The notes: generated by a model from the letters alone, not told the origin. 64,000 nt of DNA from Perkinsus marinus ATCC 50983 (GCF_000006405.1 NW_003209596.1:67755-131754), one strand, 5' to 3'; shown: positions 34,195 to 45,101, counted from the stretch's first letter. Numbers and translations are program-made.

Positions 34195-37100
34195 TTGTTA
34201 GATCTAGAGCGGATGACGCTATTTATGAAGCTTTTCTCAAGCTCACAGGAACCTCTGAGTCTACGGATCGAATGGTGGGTGTTCCTCCACTTGGTTATGT
34301 TCATGGCCTTCTATTGGTTCCTATCGCCTCTACAACACGTTCAAGATGCCGACCGTAATTCACACTATTTTTGGTTTGTGAACCTCTCGACATACTTCCT
34401 CCTCATCATGGTCTTCCGTCATACCCAGAGGGCGCCTGCCGAAGCTGCTGTACCCTTCCGTTTCAGCACAGTAATCTCNNNNNNNNNNNNNNNNNNNNNN
34501 NNNNNNNNNNNNNNNNNNNNNNNNNNNNNNNNNNNNNNNNNNNNNNNNNNNNNNNNNNNNNNNNNNNNNNNNNNNNNNCAGGATTCTTCATCGTTGAAGG
34601 TGCCCTCCGTACGAGAGGTCTTTCTATGCGGAGAACTCGGAAGGAGTTCTTCAGCAATCTCTTCCTGATGGCTTCTGCTCTCAGTCTCCAGTATGGGTTT
34701 TGTGAACAGGAAGAAAGTAGACTGGGCGTTCTTACCAATGGATACTGCGAGTACCTGGACAGTCCCATCCTCCTACAGTTGCCAGTGGTATTGACCATGT
34801 TCTTACTGTATGGTCTATCATGGCTGTTGCAGAGGATACTAGGCCGACGTCATGGGTTTGTATCTGCCGGACCGGTCCTGGCAAGTATCATCAAGCGGAA
34901 GAGGAGGCCGAGAAACGCCGAGGTCCGGATCCGAAGCTACGAAAGTCTATGGTCTCTTGGTACAGCCTCTTCATGACTACCTACATTCCCCAGGTGACAG
35001 TCATGTTGAAGGTCTTTATGGGTCGGTTCGATGTGAGGACGCTCTTGGCCGCCCTCACCCGTGAGCCGGAGGGGACAGTCACTTTCGAGGACCAATCCGA
35101 TAAAGAGGAGACCTGGTTTGATTTCTTCGCAGATGGTGGTGACGGTTTCGATTCTAGTTATACGGTTGGACGCTTGATAGCTCAGCCGTACCTGGGGGTT
35201 GATGTGTTCAAGGATGACCATGTGGCTGAGAAGGTGAGTAAGCTCACTATCAGCGGTATGTCTATGAAAAGCATGGCTAGTTCGGGAGAAGGTAACAGCT
35301 CTGAGTCCCTCACACTGCAACGACATAACTCGATGCCTTTACTTGGGCATGTTGGGAATCGTGTGAGAACAGACAGTGTCTCTTCTGAGATGCACACTGT
35401 AGGCCTAGAAAGAATTCCGTCATCCGACAGTGGTACTGGCCACCGTCGAATCATGCTCCCTCGAGCCAATGTGGTCTTTCATGGTGGAGACCTCGCCTAT
35501 CCGGTACCCAGTCATGAAGCTTTCGTTGACCGACTAATACGTCCACTCGAATGGGCACTGCCTCCTCATCAAGAGGCCCCCACTGGGGTGTCCAAGGCCT
35601 CGGCCATCGCTGATCAGCCACAGTTCTTTGCCATTCCTGGCAATCATGACTGGTGAGATATCAGTCTCCGTTTCCTCTATGTAGGGTTCACTGTGTAGGT
35701 ACGATGGTCTGGAGGTCTATCTACATTGGTTCGTGGGCCAAGACCATCTAGCTGGGTGGAAGGTCCCTCAGAAGAGCACGTACTTTGCTGTGAAGCTATC
35801 CCATGGGTGGTGGATATGGGGCCTGGATCTCAGTCTGTCCTATGATCTAGACCGTCCACAATACGAGTATTTCTGTGGCCTTCTGGACTCCGCGGCAAGG
35901 TCGACACTGAAGACCGCGTGGTCGTCATCACCCATAGACCAAATTGGGAGTGTGATGTTGTTGAGCGCAGTGTGAGATGAGAAGCGATGACCATGGCTCA
36001 GCCCATGTGGCGTCCCCTCTCAGAGAACTGGCTACTTGGTCAGCGTCCTACTGGATAAGATCGGGGAGCCTCGTTTAGGCATGCGGCTAGCAGGGGACAC
36101 TCATCACTATTCTCGATACATGCCTGCTGTACTACCACATCCTATTCTTGCTATATGCTCTGTATGAGCTCGAGTGTGATTTCATTTCAATTTCAGGATG
36201 GCAGCAAAGGAGTTCCACTGGTAACTTCAGGTGGAGCCGGTGCTTTCTTACATCCTACCCACTTCCCTCCGAAAGACATATTATGCAAAGAATCGGTCGA
36301 CAAGCGAATCGCCAAGCTCAATGCTAACGAGTTCGCCTATGCTGCTACAGGATCTGGCCAGAAGATTCCTACGGCTCTCTCAGAGCCTCTCGGAACAGGG
36401 CAATAATGGGTTGTCGTTGATCTTATGCTCGTTACCATATTGTGAGTTCTTTTATATATAGCAGCACTACTTTCACCAGGCAGATATTAGCCAGTATGGG
36501 AGTATGGTTGTGCACTCAGCAGTTCTGAAATGAGTGGTCGGGCCCTGGTATATGTTCATGAAGAAATTCACATGTATAGTTGATGTGACTATTCTCAGTA
36601 CTCCCCTGTGCTTGAGAAGGCATTGTATTTTCTCTATAACTCCTTCATTGTAGTATATCAGACATACCCGGCATGAACTTTCTGGTTCATGGAATAATGG
36701 AGTGCATGGCGACATTCATAGGTACTCTCGTGTTGAGTCGTATCCACCCGAGAATGTGAGTCGGCGCTTGACGTGGCTGAACCCCATACAGTTCCGCCGA
36801 CGCAACTGGGGAGCGGATGTGGTATTAGGAATATGGTATTTAGCAATGGTAAGCCGGGAATAGTCTCATGGGTCAGCTTCAAATCGTGATCGTTGTCCGT
36901 CGTGTGGTTTTGAAGAAATTTATCGTGATTTCTCGGCTGCGCACATCTTCTTCGTTGCGAATCTATGGGAGTAAGTAGCGTTCTGGCTAACGGTAGGATT
37001 CTGCCATGTCGCTCATAGCTGATTCTCTCAGAGTATATCTGCTCTCCCCCTATGCGATGCTGGGAGGGTGTTAAGGCAACCTACTGCTTTTTTGAGTCTA

Positions 37101-38634
37101 TATGAGTTCATCGGTCTCATGGTCGAGGCCTACGACAAAATCTTTCGCCAATCGTAATAGCTCTTGAACAGTTTCCATCACTCACACCCCCATCTGTGTC
37201 AGATATATATCTCTGATCGGGCAGATAATGTACATAACAATGTGCATCGGTTGTGCTGAAGAACAAATGGGGGAGGCCAAGAGGTATAAGGAGGCTAACG
37301 GAAATCTCTTGAGGAAGTTGGAGGAAACCCCTTCCCTCATCTAACAGGTTCATCGTTGGGTTGATCCATGGCCTATGCCATTCCCTTGCGGCTGTCTCTG
37401 CAGTATGTTTAGTGGAGTTGCTCTGCGAGTATCTATACACCGTGACTCCTACAGCCCCTTGTGGGGACAGCTTGGAGATCCTTGATACGACTGAGGCGAT
37501 TATCGTATCGGTCTTGGGTCCTTTTTGGGTCAGCTCAGCGAGTACAGCCGTTTCATCTTGTTATTCCGTCACTCAGGCATCGATGTTCCCTACCCCAGCT
37601 TCTCTCAACTCTCTATTCATCTCAATCACTGATCTACCGAGCCATGCTTTCCATAATAGAGCCGGCGTCTGCGCCGCTTTACAGAACAACATGGTAAGGG
37701 CAAATCTCAGTCAGATGTGACACATGTCTCCATCTCAGCCCATCGACCGCTTCCAGTACCTCCGCTACATCGCCTCGGTATCGCCTTTCCTGTACATCAT
37801 AATGACGCCTATTGCCTCTTTCATCTTCGGCGTCTACTTGCTCATTTCTCTTAACTATCTTGGCCAACACTGTACCGAGGCCTTCAGTTCCCTCCGTATA
37901 AACGACTACAAGCATTTCCTGCGTATGTGGATTAGTCCCGACACGGGTGATCTACACGTCTTTGTTATTGGCATTGACCATGTTGCTAGACATTGGGAGG
38001 CGGACCCCTATTGGGATGGCAAGCTCCTGCCCAAGGGTTCGCAGGTACTTCACGAGTACCACTCGTCTTCTTCATGTTGACACGTCTATCTGGCTGGTCC
38101 AGGTGCCGTCCTGGAAGTGGATCACACCGAGCAAGTATCGACCGAAGAGCGAGAGAAAAGCTGAGGAAGACGATCTCACCTTGTTGGCTCGTAGAGTGGA
38201 GCAGGGACTAGGCCCATCACCCTCGGTGAGCGTGCCTCGTTATCGCCCTCGTTCGGTTCGATCATAAACGAGTCGTTAGGACTATCGTAAGCCCCAACCA
38301 GATGGCCAACCTAAGCTCGTAGACTACTTCGTTGTTGAATCATCGGAGAAGCAGGCGGCTGCAATCAAACAGAAACAAGCGGACGATAAAGAAGCATCTC
38401 GTGAAGTGATTACAGAGGACTTCTCAAGGGAGGAGTCCACAACGTCGGAAGGTAGTTTGCTGACTAGCTTAGCTACGTACCTGACCGTGTATCTCGGGCT
38501 CGTGACTTAGCAGCATGTCCTCATCTCCAGGCACGGATTCTTCTATGAAGTCCTCGAACTGGCTATATCGCGTGGGAGCTGTTATCAAAAGGAGACTTAC
38601 GACGTCGCCGACTGGGGATGACTTTAACTTGTGA
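34195..38634 (+). CDS. polytopic membrane metallophosphoesterase, tandem copy 2 (one apparent frame break)
   Basis: Collinear with copy 1 throughout: EWWVFLHLVMFMAFYWFLSP, GFFIVEGALRTRGLS, FFADGGDGFDSSYTVGRLIA, NVVFHGGDLAYPVPS, IPGNHDW, GWWIWGLDLSLSYDLDRPQY, VVVITHRPNW, RLAGDTHHYSRYM, GGAGAFLHPTHFPP, a C-terminal membrane pair (YIIMTPIASFIFGVYLLISL) and an end at GDDFNL (38634). The intron after GNHDW is at the same place and phase as in copy 1. Two oddities: a 100-N gap at 34479-34578 interrupts the third membrane segment, and near 35890 the exon after CGLLDS must change frame to continue as GKVDTEDRVVVITHRPNW, as if 2 nt had been added (TCCGCGGC). No intron is short enough to explain that, so it is either a consensus error or a first lesion in one copy. 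Confidence 0.75.
34479..34578. other. assembly gap (100 N)
   Basis: Exactly 100 undetermined bases, a conventional placeholder length. By comparison with copy 1 only about 11-13 codons should be missing here. Confidence 0.95.
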
Positions 38635-40112
38635 TTCTTCTATATGAAAACTGATTATCAACTTTTGAACCGATTTTTCCAATCCTACCTAACCTTATTT
38701 AATCCAAGGTTACACTGTCGCGTTGATCCTCTAACATTCGCGAGTGTTCTATGCGCGATGATGGTTGCTACTCAAGTTTCCCTGAATTCGTTCGTTCGTT
38801 GCTCATGTCATAGATTCTACGACCTTGCTCTGAGAGCAATACTCTCTATCAATGGATGCCTTCAGGTTGGAGCCTCCACTGGGCAAGTCGTACCAGGTGC
38901 ATACTGTGCACCCACATACTATGTGGCACATACTATGCACCGCATAGGTCATCCCAGTTGGGGGGGTTATTGATCAGCAGAATATGCCGAAACCTCTCGG
39001 GATCAGCGCGCGGCTAGAAAGCGATCGCGTTGACCGCATCTATGTTTACTCATCTTATGTTGAAAATGAGAGATGAACTGATATCCGCAGGACCTACCGG
39101 TGGACCCGCTGCGAAGTTTCCGTACAGCGACGCTGCGAAGAAGCTCGGCATGCCTGTCGCTCTTGAGGGTGGGAGTGGCAACATCGAGCGCCTTGCAGTG
39201 TACAGTGCAACAAAAGCTCGTACATTGTTTGCGAGCTCTTGAGGGTCGAAGTCGGTTTCGATTTTCTGATGCTTGGGAGATCGTAATGACAACACTAATC
39301 TAGAAGTAATGTATTACTGTTGCTTCGACAAGCTACATTCTAGCTGCTAGAAAAGACTGATCGGATGTGTGAGGTTTGCGGTAGGGTCTGTTTGAGCTGA
39401 TGCAGCTAAGAAAGTCTGGTATTTTAGCTGAGCTTGCGGCGTGAAGAGACCTATTGTAAAAGACATAAACCTTCCGTCTTCCTTAAGGCATGAGTTGTGG
39501 TTAATCCATGGGAAGCATAGCTTATTTGATGAACTGTACTAAGTATACATGGCCAGGCTTCCACACTTAACGTTCTACGTCGGAATCATTCCGGAGGTTC
39601 GCTCTGATCCACAGCTCGTGAACGAGACGGCTCAAATCCATAGCCGCTGAAATCTAACGGCAGAAATCCGTAACGATCCTGGAAACAGGGAGACCCTGTA
39701 TTCACTCGTCGGGACTGAATCGTAATCTCTATGAGTAGAGATATCAATGACGAACAATGATATCATAGCACTCTTCCAGAAGTGAGCAATCAGTAGCCGG
39801 TGACCAGTACCGAGGTATGGGTGAATGAGTGTGAATGTCATCCTCGATAACTTTGGAGAAAAGTTATCCCAATCGGTGATATCGAGCTCGCTGACTCGGT
39901 CAGCCCCACAACATTACGAGACCAGTCTGCCAAACGCTGGGGATATGTCATTTTCTCCTTCGTACAAGTACAACGCAAGCGAACAATGGCACGATGGTTC
40001 TGTGGCTTGCCTCGACTGGATCTTCCATCTGTCTCCCGACACAATCTGCAGCTATTTCTGTCCTCATTGAAATCATCAGGTATAAAACTTTTGCGGCAAG
40101 ATCTTTCTCGCG
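38635..40112. other. intergenic, short frames only; one nested inverted repeat
   Basis: A 70-codon frame at 39030-39242 (+) and the reverse frame 39050-39295 overlap and lack motifs. The right end (TATAAAA at 40081) may be a core promoter for the first mucin-like gene, about 30 bp upstream of its ATG. Confidence 0.4.
38896..38942. repeat. nested inverted repeats
   Basis: An inner perfect palindrome CCACATACTATGTGG (38912-38926) is flanked by GGTGCATA (38896-38903) and its reverse complement TATGCACC (38934-38941). The motif CATACTATG/CATACTGTG also recurs directly three times, so short tandem duplication and palindrome are mixed. Confidence 0.6.
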
Positions 40113-42113
40113 ATGAAGTCAATTATCGCAGCGGCAACATTTGCTGAGGCTCTTGCTGGGCAGTGCACATCCAGCGATTATGATTTCTGGACTTCTTATG
40201 GGCAAACGTTTAGCGATTTCCTCACTGGCTGTGCCAAAAAGGAATGGGGAAATGCCGAGAAGACCGCGCAGTGTCTTCTGGATGACCCCATGAATAAGCT
40301 GTCGCAGCCTTGTGCCTCTTGTTTTGGCAAGTTCCAGAATTGTGCGAAAGGGAAATGCTGGTATACCTGTATGTGGAGCTCGACTTCGAGTTCCTGCTTG
40401 AGATGTATCGACAACTCGAAGTGTCCCGGTGAGTTGGCAACATGCAGTGGTTGCACTGTGGATGAACTCCCTCCGAACCCCAGCACGAGTATTAAGAGCC
40501 TACCTACTACTACAATGGCTCCTTCCACTAGCTCGACTACAATCAGTACCACTTCCACTAGTACAGCTACCACCAGCACGTTGTCAACTACCACGAGCAT
40601 ACCGCCAACTACCATTAGCATCCCGTCGACTACCACTAGTATGCCCTCGACCACTAGCACGCCGTCGACTATCACTATCACGCCGTCAACTACCACTAGC
40701 ACGCCGTCAACTATCACTAGCACGCCGTCAACTATCACTAGCACGCCGTCAACTATCACTAGCACGCCGTCAACTACTACTAGCATGCCCTCGACTACTA
40801 CTAGCATGCCCTCGACTACTACTAGCATGCCCTCGACTACTACTAACATGCCCTCGACTACTACTAGCATGCCCTCGACTATCACTAGCACGCCGTCAAC
40901 TACTACTAGTAGTATGGCCTCGACTACCACTAGCATGGCCTCGACTACTACTTACTTGCCGTCAACTACTACTAGCATGCCATCCACTACTACTAGCATG
41001 CCGTCGAATACTTCTACTAGCATGGCCTCGACCACCAGTAGCATGGCCTCGACTACTACTAGCATGCCCTCGACTATCACTAACACGCCGTCAACTATCA
41101 CTAGCACGCCGTCAACTATCACTAGCACGCCGTCAACTACTACTAGCATGGCCTCGACTACCACTAGCACGGCCTCGACGACTACTACCAGCATGGCCTC
41201 GACTATCACTAGCACGCCGTCAACTACTACTAGCATAGCCTCGACTACTACCAGCATGGACTCGACTACTACTAGCATGGCCTCGACTACTACTAGCATG
41301 CCTTCGACTACTACTAGCATGGCCTCGACTACTACTAGCATGGCCTCGACTATCACTAGCACGCCGTCAACTACTACTAGCATAGCCTCGACTACTACCA
41401 GCATGGACTCGACTACTACTAGCGTGGCCTCGACTACTACTAGTATGGCCTCGACTACTACCAGTATGCCTTCGACTACCTCTATAACCTTGCCGTCGAC
41501 TACTTCTACTAGCATGTCGTCGACTACCAACACTAGCATGCCATCGACTACCACCACTAGCATGTCATCGACTACCACCACTAGCATGCCATCGACTACC
41601 ACCACTAGCATGCCATCGACTACCACCACTAGCATGCCATCGACTACCACCACTAGCATGCCATCGACTATCACCACTAGCATGCCGTCGACTATCACCA
41701 CTAGCATGCCATCGACTACCACCACTAGCATGCCATCGACTATCACCACTAGCATGCCATCGACTATCACCACTAGCATGTCTCCGACCACCACTACTAG
41801 CATGCCGTCGACTACCTCAACGACCACATTTTCTAGCAGTACCACCTCGAGCCAGACTAGTAGCTGTAGGAAAGCAGATGAGATCTGTGCTGAGTCGTAT
41901 GTTGGATCCTACTGCAAGTACTGGATGGATACACCCACATGTTTCGGGAGCAACATCCCGTGTTCCTGTTCTGCCCAACATGGAAGTACAAGTACCACTA
42001 AGTCTGTGCTGAAATGTGATGCTGAGTGTGCCGCCGAACTCCCAGGTTCTTATTGTAAGTACTGGGCGAATCCTTCGGTCTGTTTTGGCTCAAGCAAGCT
42101 CTGTTCTTGCTAA
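40113..42113 (+). CDS. secreted mucin-like protein A: Cys-rich head, Thr/Ser/Pro stalk, Cys-rich tail
   Basis: 666 codons in one exon. A signal peptide (MKSIIAAATFAEALAGQC) leads to a head of about 110 residues with ten or more Cys (FWTSYGQTFSDFLTGC, PCASCFGKFQNCAKGKCWYT, CLRCIDNSKC), closing with DELPPNP. The stalk (about residues 125-570) is built of 7-residue units such as TTSMPST, TTSMAST and TSTPSTI, then 8-residue units TTTTSMPS. The tail has two similar Cys modules, ICAESYVGSYCKYWMDTPTC with FGSNIPCSC, and CDAECAAELPGSYCKYWANP with CFGSSKLCSC at the very C-terminus. There is no membrane segment or GPI signal. Probably an O-glycosylated secreted or wall protein bound through its ends. 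Paralogue of the gene at 43050. The open Val-rich frames on the opposite strand are shadows. Confidence 0.88.
   Translation: MKSIIAAATFAEALAGQCTSSDYDFWTSYGQTFSDFLTGCAKKEWGNAEKTAQCLLDDPMNKLSQPCASCFGKFQNCAKGKCWYTCMWSSTSSSCLRCIDNSKCPGELATCSGCTVDELPPNPSTSIKSLPTTTMAPSTSSTTISTTSTSTATTSTLSTTTSIPPTTISIPSTTTSMPSTTSTPSTITITPSTTTSTPSTITSTPSTITSTPSTITSTPSTTTSMPSTTTSMPSTTTSMPSTTTNMPSTTTSMPSTITSTPSTTTSSMASTTTSMASTTTYLPSTTTSMPSTTTSMPSNTSTSMASTTSSMASTTTSMPSTITNTPSTITSTPSTITSTPSTTTSMASTTTSTASTTTTSMASTITSTPSTTTSIASTTTSMDSTTTSMASTTTSMPSTTTSMASTTTSMASTITSTPSTTTSIASTTTSMDSTTTSVASTTTSMASTTTSMPSTTSITLPSTTSTSMSSTTNTSMPSTTTTSMSSTTTTSMPSTTTTSMPSTTTTSMPSTTTTSMPSTITTSMPSTITTSMPSTTTTSMPSTITTSMPSTITTSMSPTTTTSMPSTTSTTTFSSSTTSSQTSSCRKADEICAESYVGSYCKYWMDTPTCFGSNIPCSCSAQHGSTSTTKSVLKCDAECAAELPGSYCKYWANPSVCFGSSKLCSC
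40600..41815 (+). repeat. coding minisatellite, 21-bp then 24-bp units
   Basis: Up to about 41480 the units are mostly 21 bp (type ACTACTACTAGCATGCCCTC plus G; a few are 18, 24 or 27 bp). From about 41490 they are 24 bp (type ACTACCACCACTAGCATGCC plus ATCG). Variants (ACGCCGTCA, ATGGCCTCG, ATGCCATCG) form higher-order blocks, pointing to repeated unequal exchange or slippage. Confidence 0.85.
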
Positions 42114-43049
42114 ATTGTCCAGTTTCGTCACCAGTAGGCGTATTGGTCACTTTTCCATGATCGTATTTTTCGTCCCTCGCCAGCCTTGTGAGCTGTTTGA
42201 CTTCGCCCTCTCAACTCGATTAAGAGATGAGTCTTTCCCTCCAACTCTGCTGCTATTTGTTCAGTCAATGTGAGGTTAACAGTAGCAGGAGGAGGACTCA
42301 GCGATTTCTGCCGTGAATAAATCAACGAATGATCAGAACCCCAACTTGACAGAACGTGTTATTACGGAACGGTGAAGTTCGATAAGATTGTATCCCAGCG
42401 CTATCTGATTCACATTGATGTCTTTCGTAATTGAAAAATTCAGGATGACGATGTCTGACGGTTTGGATGACGTTGAACCGAGCGGCTGTTCAACACAACA
42501 TAAGATGTGTAGAGGATCTATACCAGAAGTTGGGTCTGCGTGCGAAAGTAGCACGCAGACGCACAGCGGTTCATGTAGCCGCTCACTTCATGATGGGAAA
42601 TGACCGGTTCTCCGTACTTTTCATTCTTCCGCCCATTGGCGAAGTATTTCATATCTCTTGCTCTCGGTAATAATAGATCTCGATGTGCCCTTTACATTCA
42701 AAATCAGACACACGCAACCGACACAGGTTGCGGCATGCAACTTGAGAAATAGTTCCGAGGGCTGTGGAACAATAGAAGAAGAATAGTTTGTTGACAGGGC
42801 GTGTTAAGAAACTTCACGCGTAAGTGCAGAACTACGGACCAACCTAGAGAGCCCTAAGGAAGTTCCTCATCGCACGCGAATAATACGAGTGAATACTCTC
42901 ATCTCAGACTCGCCAGTATACGTGGGGGTTGTCTCGCAGCAAGTTGTCCCGATACACAAGATTATGACGCAAAGTAGACATAGCTATGTTCGAGCCCTAT
43001 TCGCTTAGAACTAGTGATCAATATCACTTTTGTGAACGACGTTGCCAAT
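42114..43049. other. spacer between the two mucin-like genes
   Basis: No convincing frame. It should contain the 3' end of the first gene and the promoter of the second; no repeat shared with the upstream region of the first gene was seen by eye. Confidence 0.45.
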
Positions 43050-45101
43050 ATGAAGTTCGCTGTTGCAAGTGCCGCTACTTTGACCGTTGTTCTCGCTGGT
43101 CAGTGCACCAGTGAGGACCAAGCCTTCTGGACTTCCTATGGTCAGACGTTCAGCAACTTCCTTGCTGGGTGTGGGAAACAAGCCTGGGGTGATGCCAAGG
43201 GTACCACCAAATGTCTAGTGAATGACCCCATGAACAAACTCACTTCTTCTTGTGCCCAATGTTTTGGTGATTCTGTTGAATGCGGGAGAGGCTCATGTAT
43301 GTTCAGCTGCATTTCTGGGCCCGCCACGAGCAAGTGTCTTAAGTGTATACATAAGTCTGACTGTGATGACAAACTTTATGCCTGCACTGGATACTCTGCT
43401 GACGAAATGCCGCCTGATCCGACCGGAACTGTTTCGACTTTGCCTGTGACTACTGCAGCACCGACTACTACCACTACCACCACTACCACCACTACCACCA
43501 CTACCACCACTACCACCACTACCACCACTACCACCACTACCACCACAACCACCACTACCACTACTCCTAGCACTACTACTACTCCTAGCACGACTACCAC
43601 CACTCCTAGCACTACTACTCCTACCACGACTACCACCACTCCTAGCACGACTACCACCACTCCTAGCACTACTTCTACTACCACAACCACCACTCCTAGC
43701 ACTACTACCACAACTACCACAACTACCACACCAACTACTACAACTCCTTCTACCACGACCACTACTACCAGTGCCACTACGACTTTTCCCAGCACTACCA
43801 CTACAACTACGTCTAGTACTACCACTACAACTACGTCTAGTACTACCACTACAACTACGTCTAGTACTACCGCTACAATTAGCCCGAGCGTTTCATCTAC
43901 TACTAGCATTACTGCTACTACTTCTATCCCGAGCAGCACCACCGCTTCTCTGCAAGGGATGTGCAGCAGCAGCGATCACGATTTGTGGGCTTCTTATGGA
44001 CAAGCTTACAGTAACTTCATCGCTTACTGTGGTCTCCAGTCGTTCGGTGATGCCAAGGCTAGTACTGCCTGTATTGAGAAGTCCGGGTTGTCCGATTCCT
44101 GTTCTAACTGCTTCGGTCAGTCGATTCAGTGTGGTCGTGACGTGTGTATGATGAGCTGCATTTCTGGCCCTGCTACTAAGAAGTGCTTGAACTGTATCGC
44201 GAAGACCAAGTGCAACCCTGATCTGTACAAGTGCACAGGTTATACAGTCAATGAGATGCCGCCTAACCCAACTGGTACCAGTCCTTTGCCCACCACTACC
44301 ATTGCTCCTGTCACTACCACCGTCGCCCCCACTACTGAGTCGACTGTCACTACCACCGTCGCCCCCACTACTGAGTCGACTGTCACTACCACCGTCGCCC
44401 CCACTACTGAGTCGACTGTCACTACCACCGTCGCCCCCACTACTGAGTCGACTGTCACTACCACTGTCGCCCCCACTACTGAGTCGACTGTCACTACCAC
44501 TGTCGCCCCCACTACTGAGTCGACTGTCACTACCACCGTCGCCCCCACTACTGAGTCGACTGTCACTACCACCGTCGCCCCCACTACTGAGTCGACTGTC
44601 ACTACCACCGTCGCCCCCACTACTGAGTCGACTGTCACTACCACCGTCGCCCCCACTACGGAGTCAATTGCCACTACCACTGTCGCCCCCACTACGGAGT
44701 CAATTGCCACTACCACCGTCGCCCCCACTACTGAGTCGACTGCCACTACCAGTGTCGCTCCCACTACTGAGTCGACTGTCACTACCACTGTCGCTCCCAC
44801 TACTGTCGGCCCGGTCGAAACCTCGACTACTGCTGCTCCTGCGCCAAAGCACAGCTGCGTTGAGGCCGACAAGATCTGTGCGCAGTCCTATGCGGGTTCG
44901 TACTGCAAGTATTGGATGGATGAGCCTACTTGTTTCGGTAGCGATATCGCTTGCTCTTGTTCTGACGACACCGTTAGTACTACCACACACTCCATTGCTC
45001 AATGTGATGCTGAGTGTGCTGCTGGATTCCCGGGATCTTATTGCAAGTACTGGGAGGAGCCTTCGGTCTGCTTCGGTTCAAACAAGCCTTGCTCTTGCTA
45101 A
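43050..45101 (+). CDS. secreted mucin-like protein B: two Cys-rich heads, two stalks, Cys-rich tail
   Basis: 683 codons from MKFAVASAATLTVVLAGQC (an in-frame ATG 36 nt upstream is less likely, as it would mask the signal peptide). The head module (FWTSYGQTFSNFLAGCGKQA, CAQCFGDSVECGRGSCMF, CLKCIHKSDC, DEMPPDP) is followed by a nearly pure Thr/Pro/Ser stalk. A second copy of the head comes next (DLWASYGQAYSNFIAYCG, CSNCFGQSIQCGRDVCMM, CLNCIAKTKC, NEMPPNP), then a stalk of about 13 units of VAPTTESTVTTT. The tail is ICAQSYAGSYCKYWMDEPTC, FGSDIACSC, CDAECAAGFPGSYCKYWEEP and CFGSNKPCSC. The tail is very close to protein A while the stalks differ completely, so ends are conserved and stalks evolve freely. 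Likely extracellular; may act in a wall, in adhesion or as secreted mucus. Confidence 0.88.
   Translation: MKFAVASAATLTVVLAGQCTSEDQAFWTSYGQTFSNFLAGCGKQAWGDAKGTTKCLVNDPMNKLTSSCAQCFGDSVECGRGSCMFSCISGPATSKCLKCIHKSDCDDKLYACTGYSADEMPPDPTGTVSTLPVTTAAPTTTTTTTTTTTTTTTTTTTTTTTTTTTTTTTTTTPSTTTTPSTTTTTPSTTTPTTTTTTPSTTTTTPSTTSTTTTTTPSTTTTTTTTTTPTTTTPSTTTTTTSATTTFPSTTTTTTSSTTTTTTSSTTTTTTSSTTATISPSVSSTTSITATTSIPSSTTASLQGMCSSSDHDLWASYGQAYSNFIAYCGLQSFGDAKASTACIEKSGLSDSCSNCFGQSIQCGRDVCMMSCISGPATKKCLNCIAKTKCNPDLYKCTGYTVNEMPPNPTGTSPLPTTTIAPVTTTVAPTTESTVTTTVAPTTESTVTTTVAPTTESTVTTTVAPTTESTVTTTVAPTTESTVTTTVAPTTESTVTTTVAPTTESTVTTTVAPTTESTVTTTVAPTTESTVTTTVAPTTESIATTTVAPTTESIATTTVAPTTESTATTSVAPTTESTVTTTVAPTTVGPVETSTTAAPAPKHSCVEADKICAQSYAGSYCKYWMDEPTCFGSDIACSCSDDTVSTTTHSIAQCDAECAAGFPGSYCKYWEEPSVCFGSNKPCSC
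43465..43560 (+). repeat. hexamer microsatellite (ACCACT)n in coding sequence
   Basis: About sixteen near-perfect ACC ACT pairs encode uninterrupted Thr in the first stalk of protein B. Prone to slippage in whole codon pairs, which keeps the frame. Confidence 0.85.
44322..44810 (+). repeat. 36-bp coding minisatellite, about 13 copies
   Basis: Each unit encodes VAPTTESTVTTT. The first nine or so are almost identical at DNA level (GTCGCCCCCACTACTGAGTC with GACTGTCACTACCACC). The last ones carry variants ESIA, ESTA and TTSVAP. The left side is more uniform than the right, as expected if expansion is recent at the left. Confidence 0.9.

Noticed and set aside
40196-41845. Long Val-rich open frames on the minus strand opposite the mucin-like stalks (also 43376-43942, 44240-44872 and 170-610).
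   Set aside because: They are the reverse reading of ACN/Ser/Pro codon repeats; no unique sequence, start or domain supports them.
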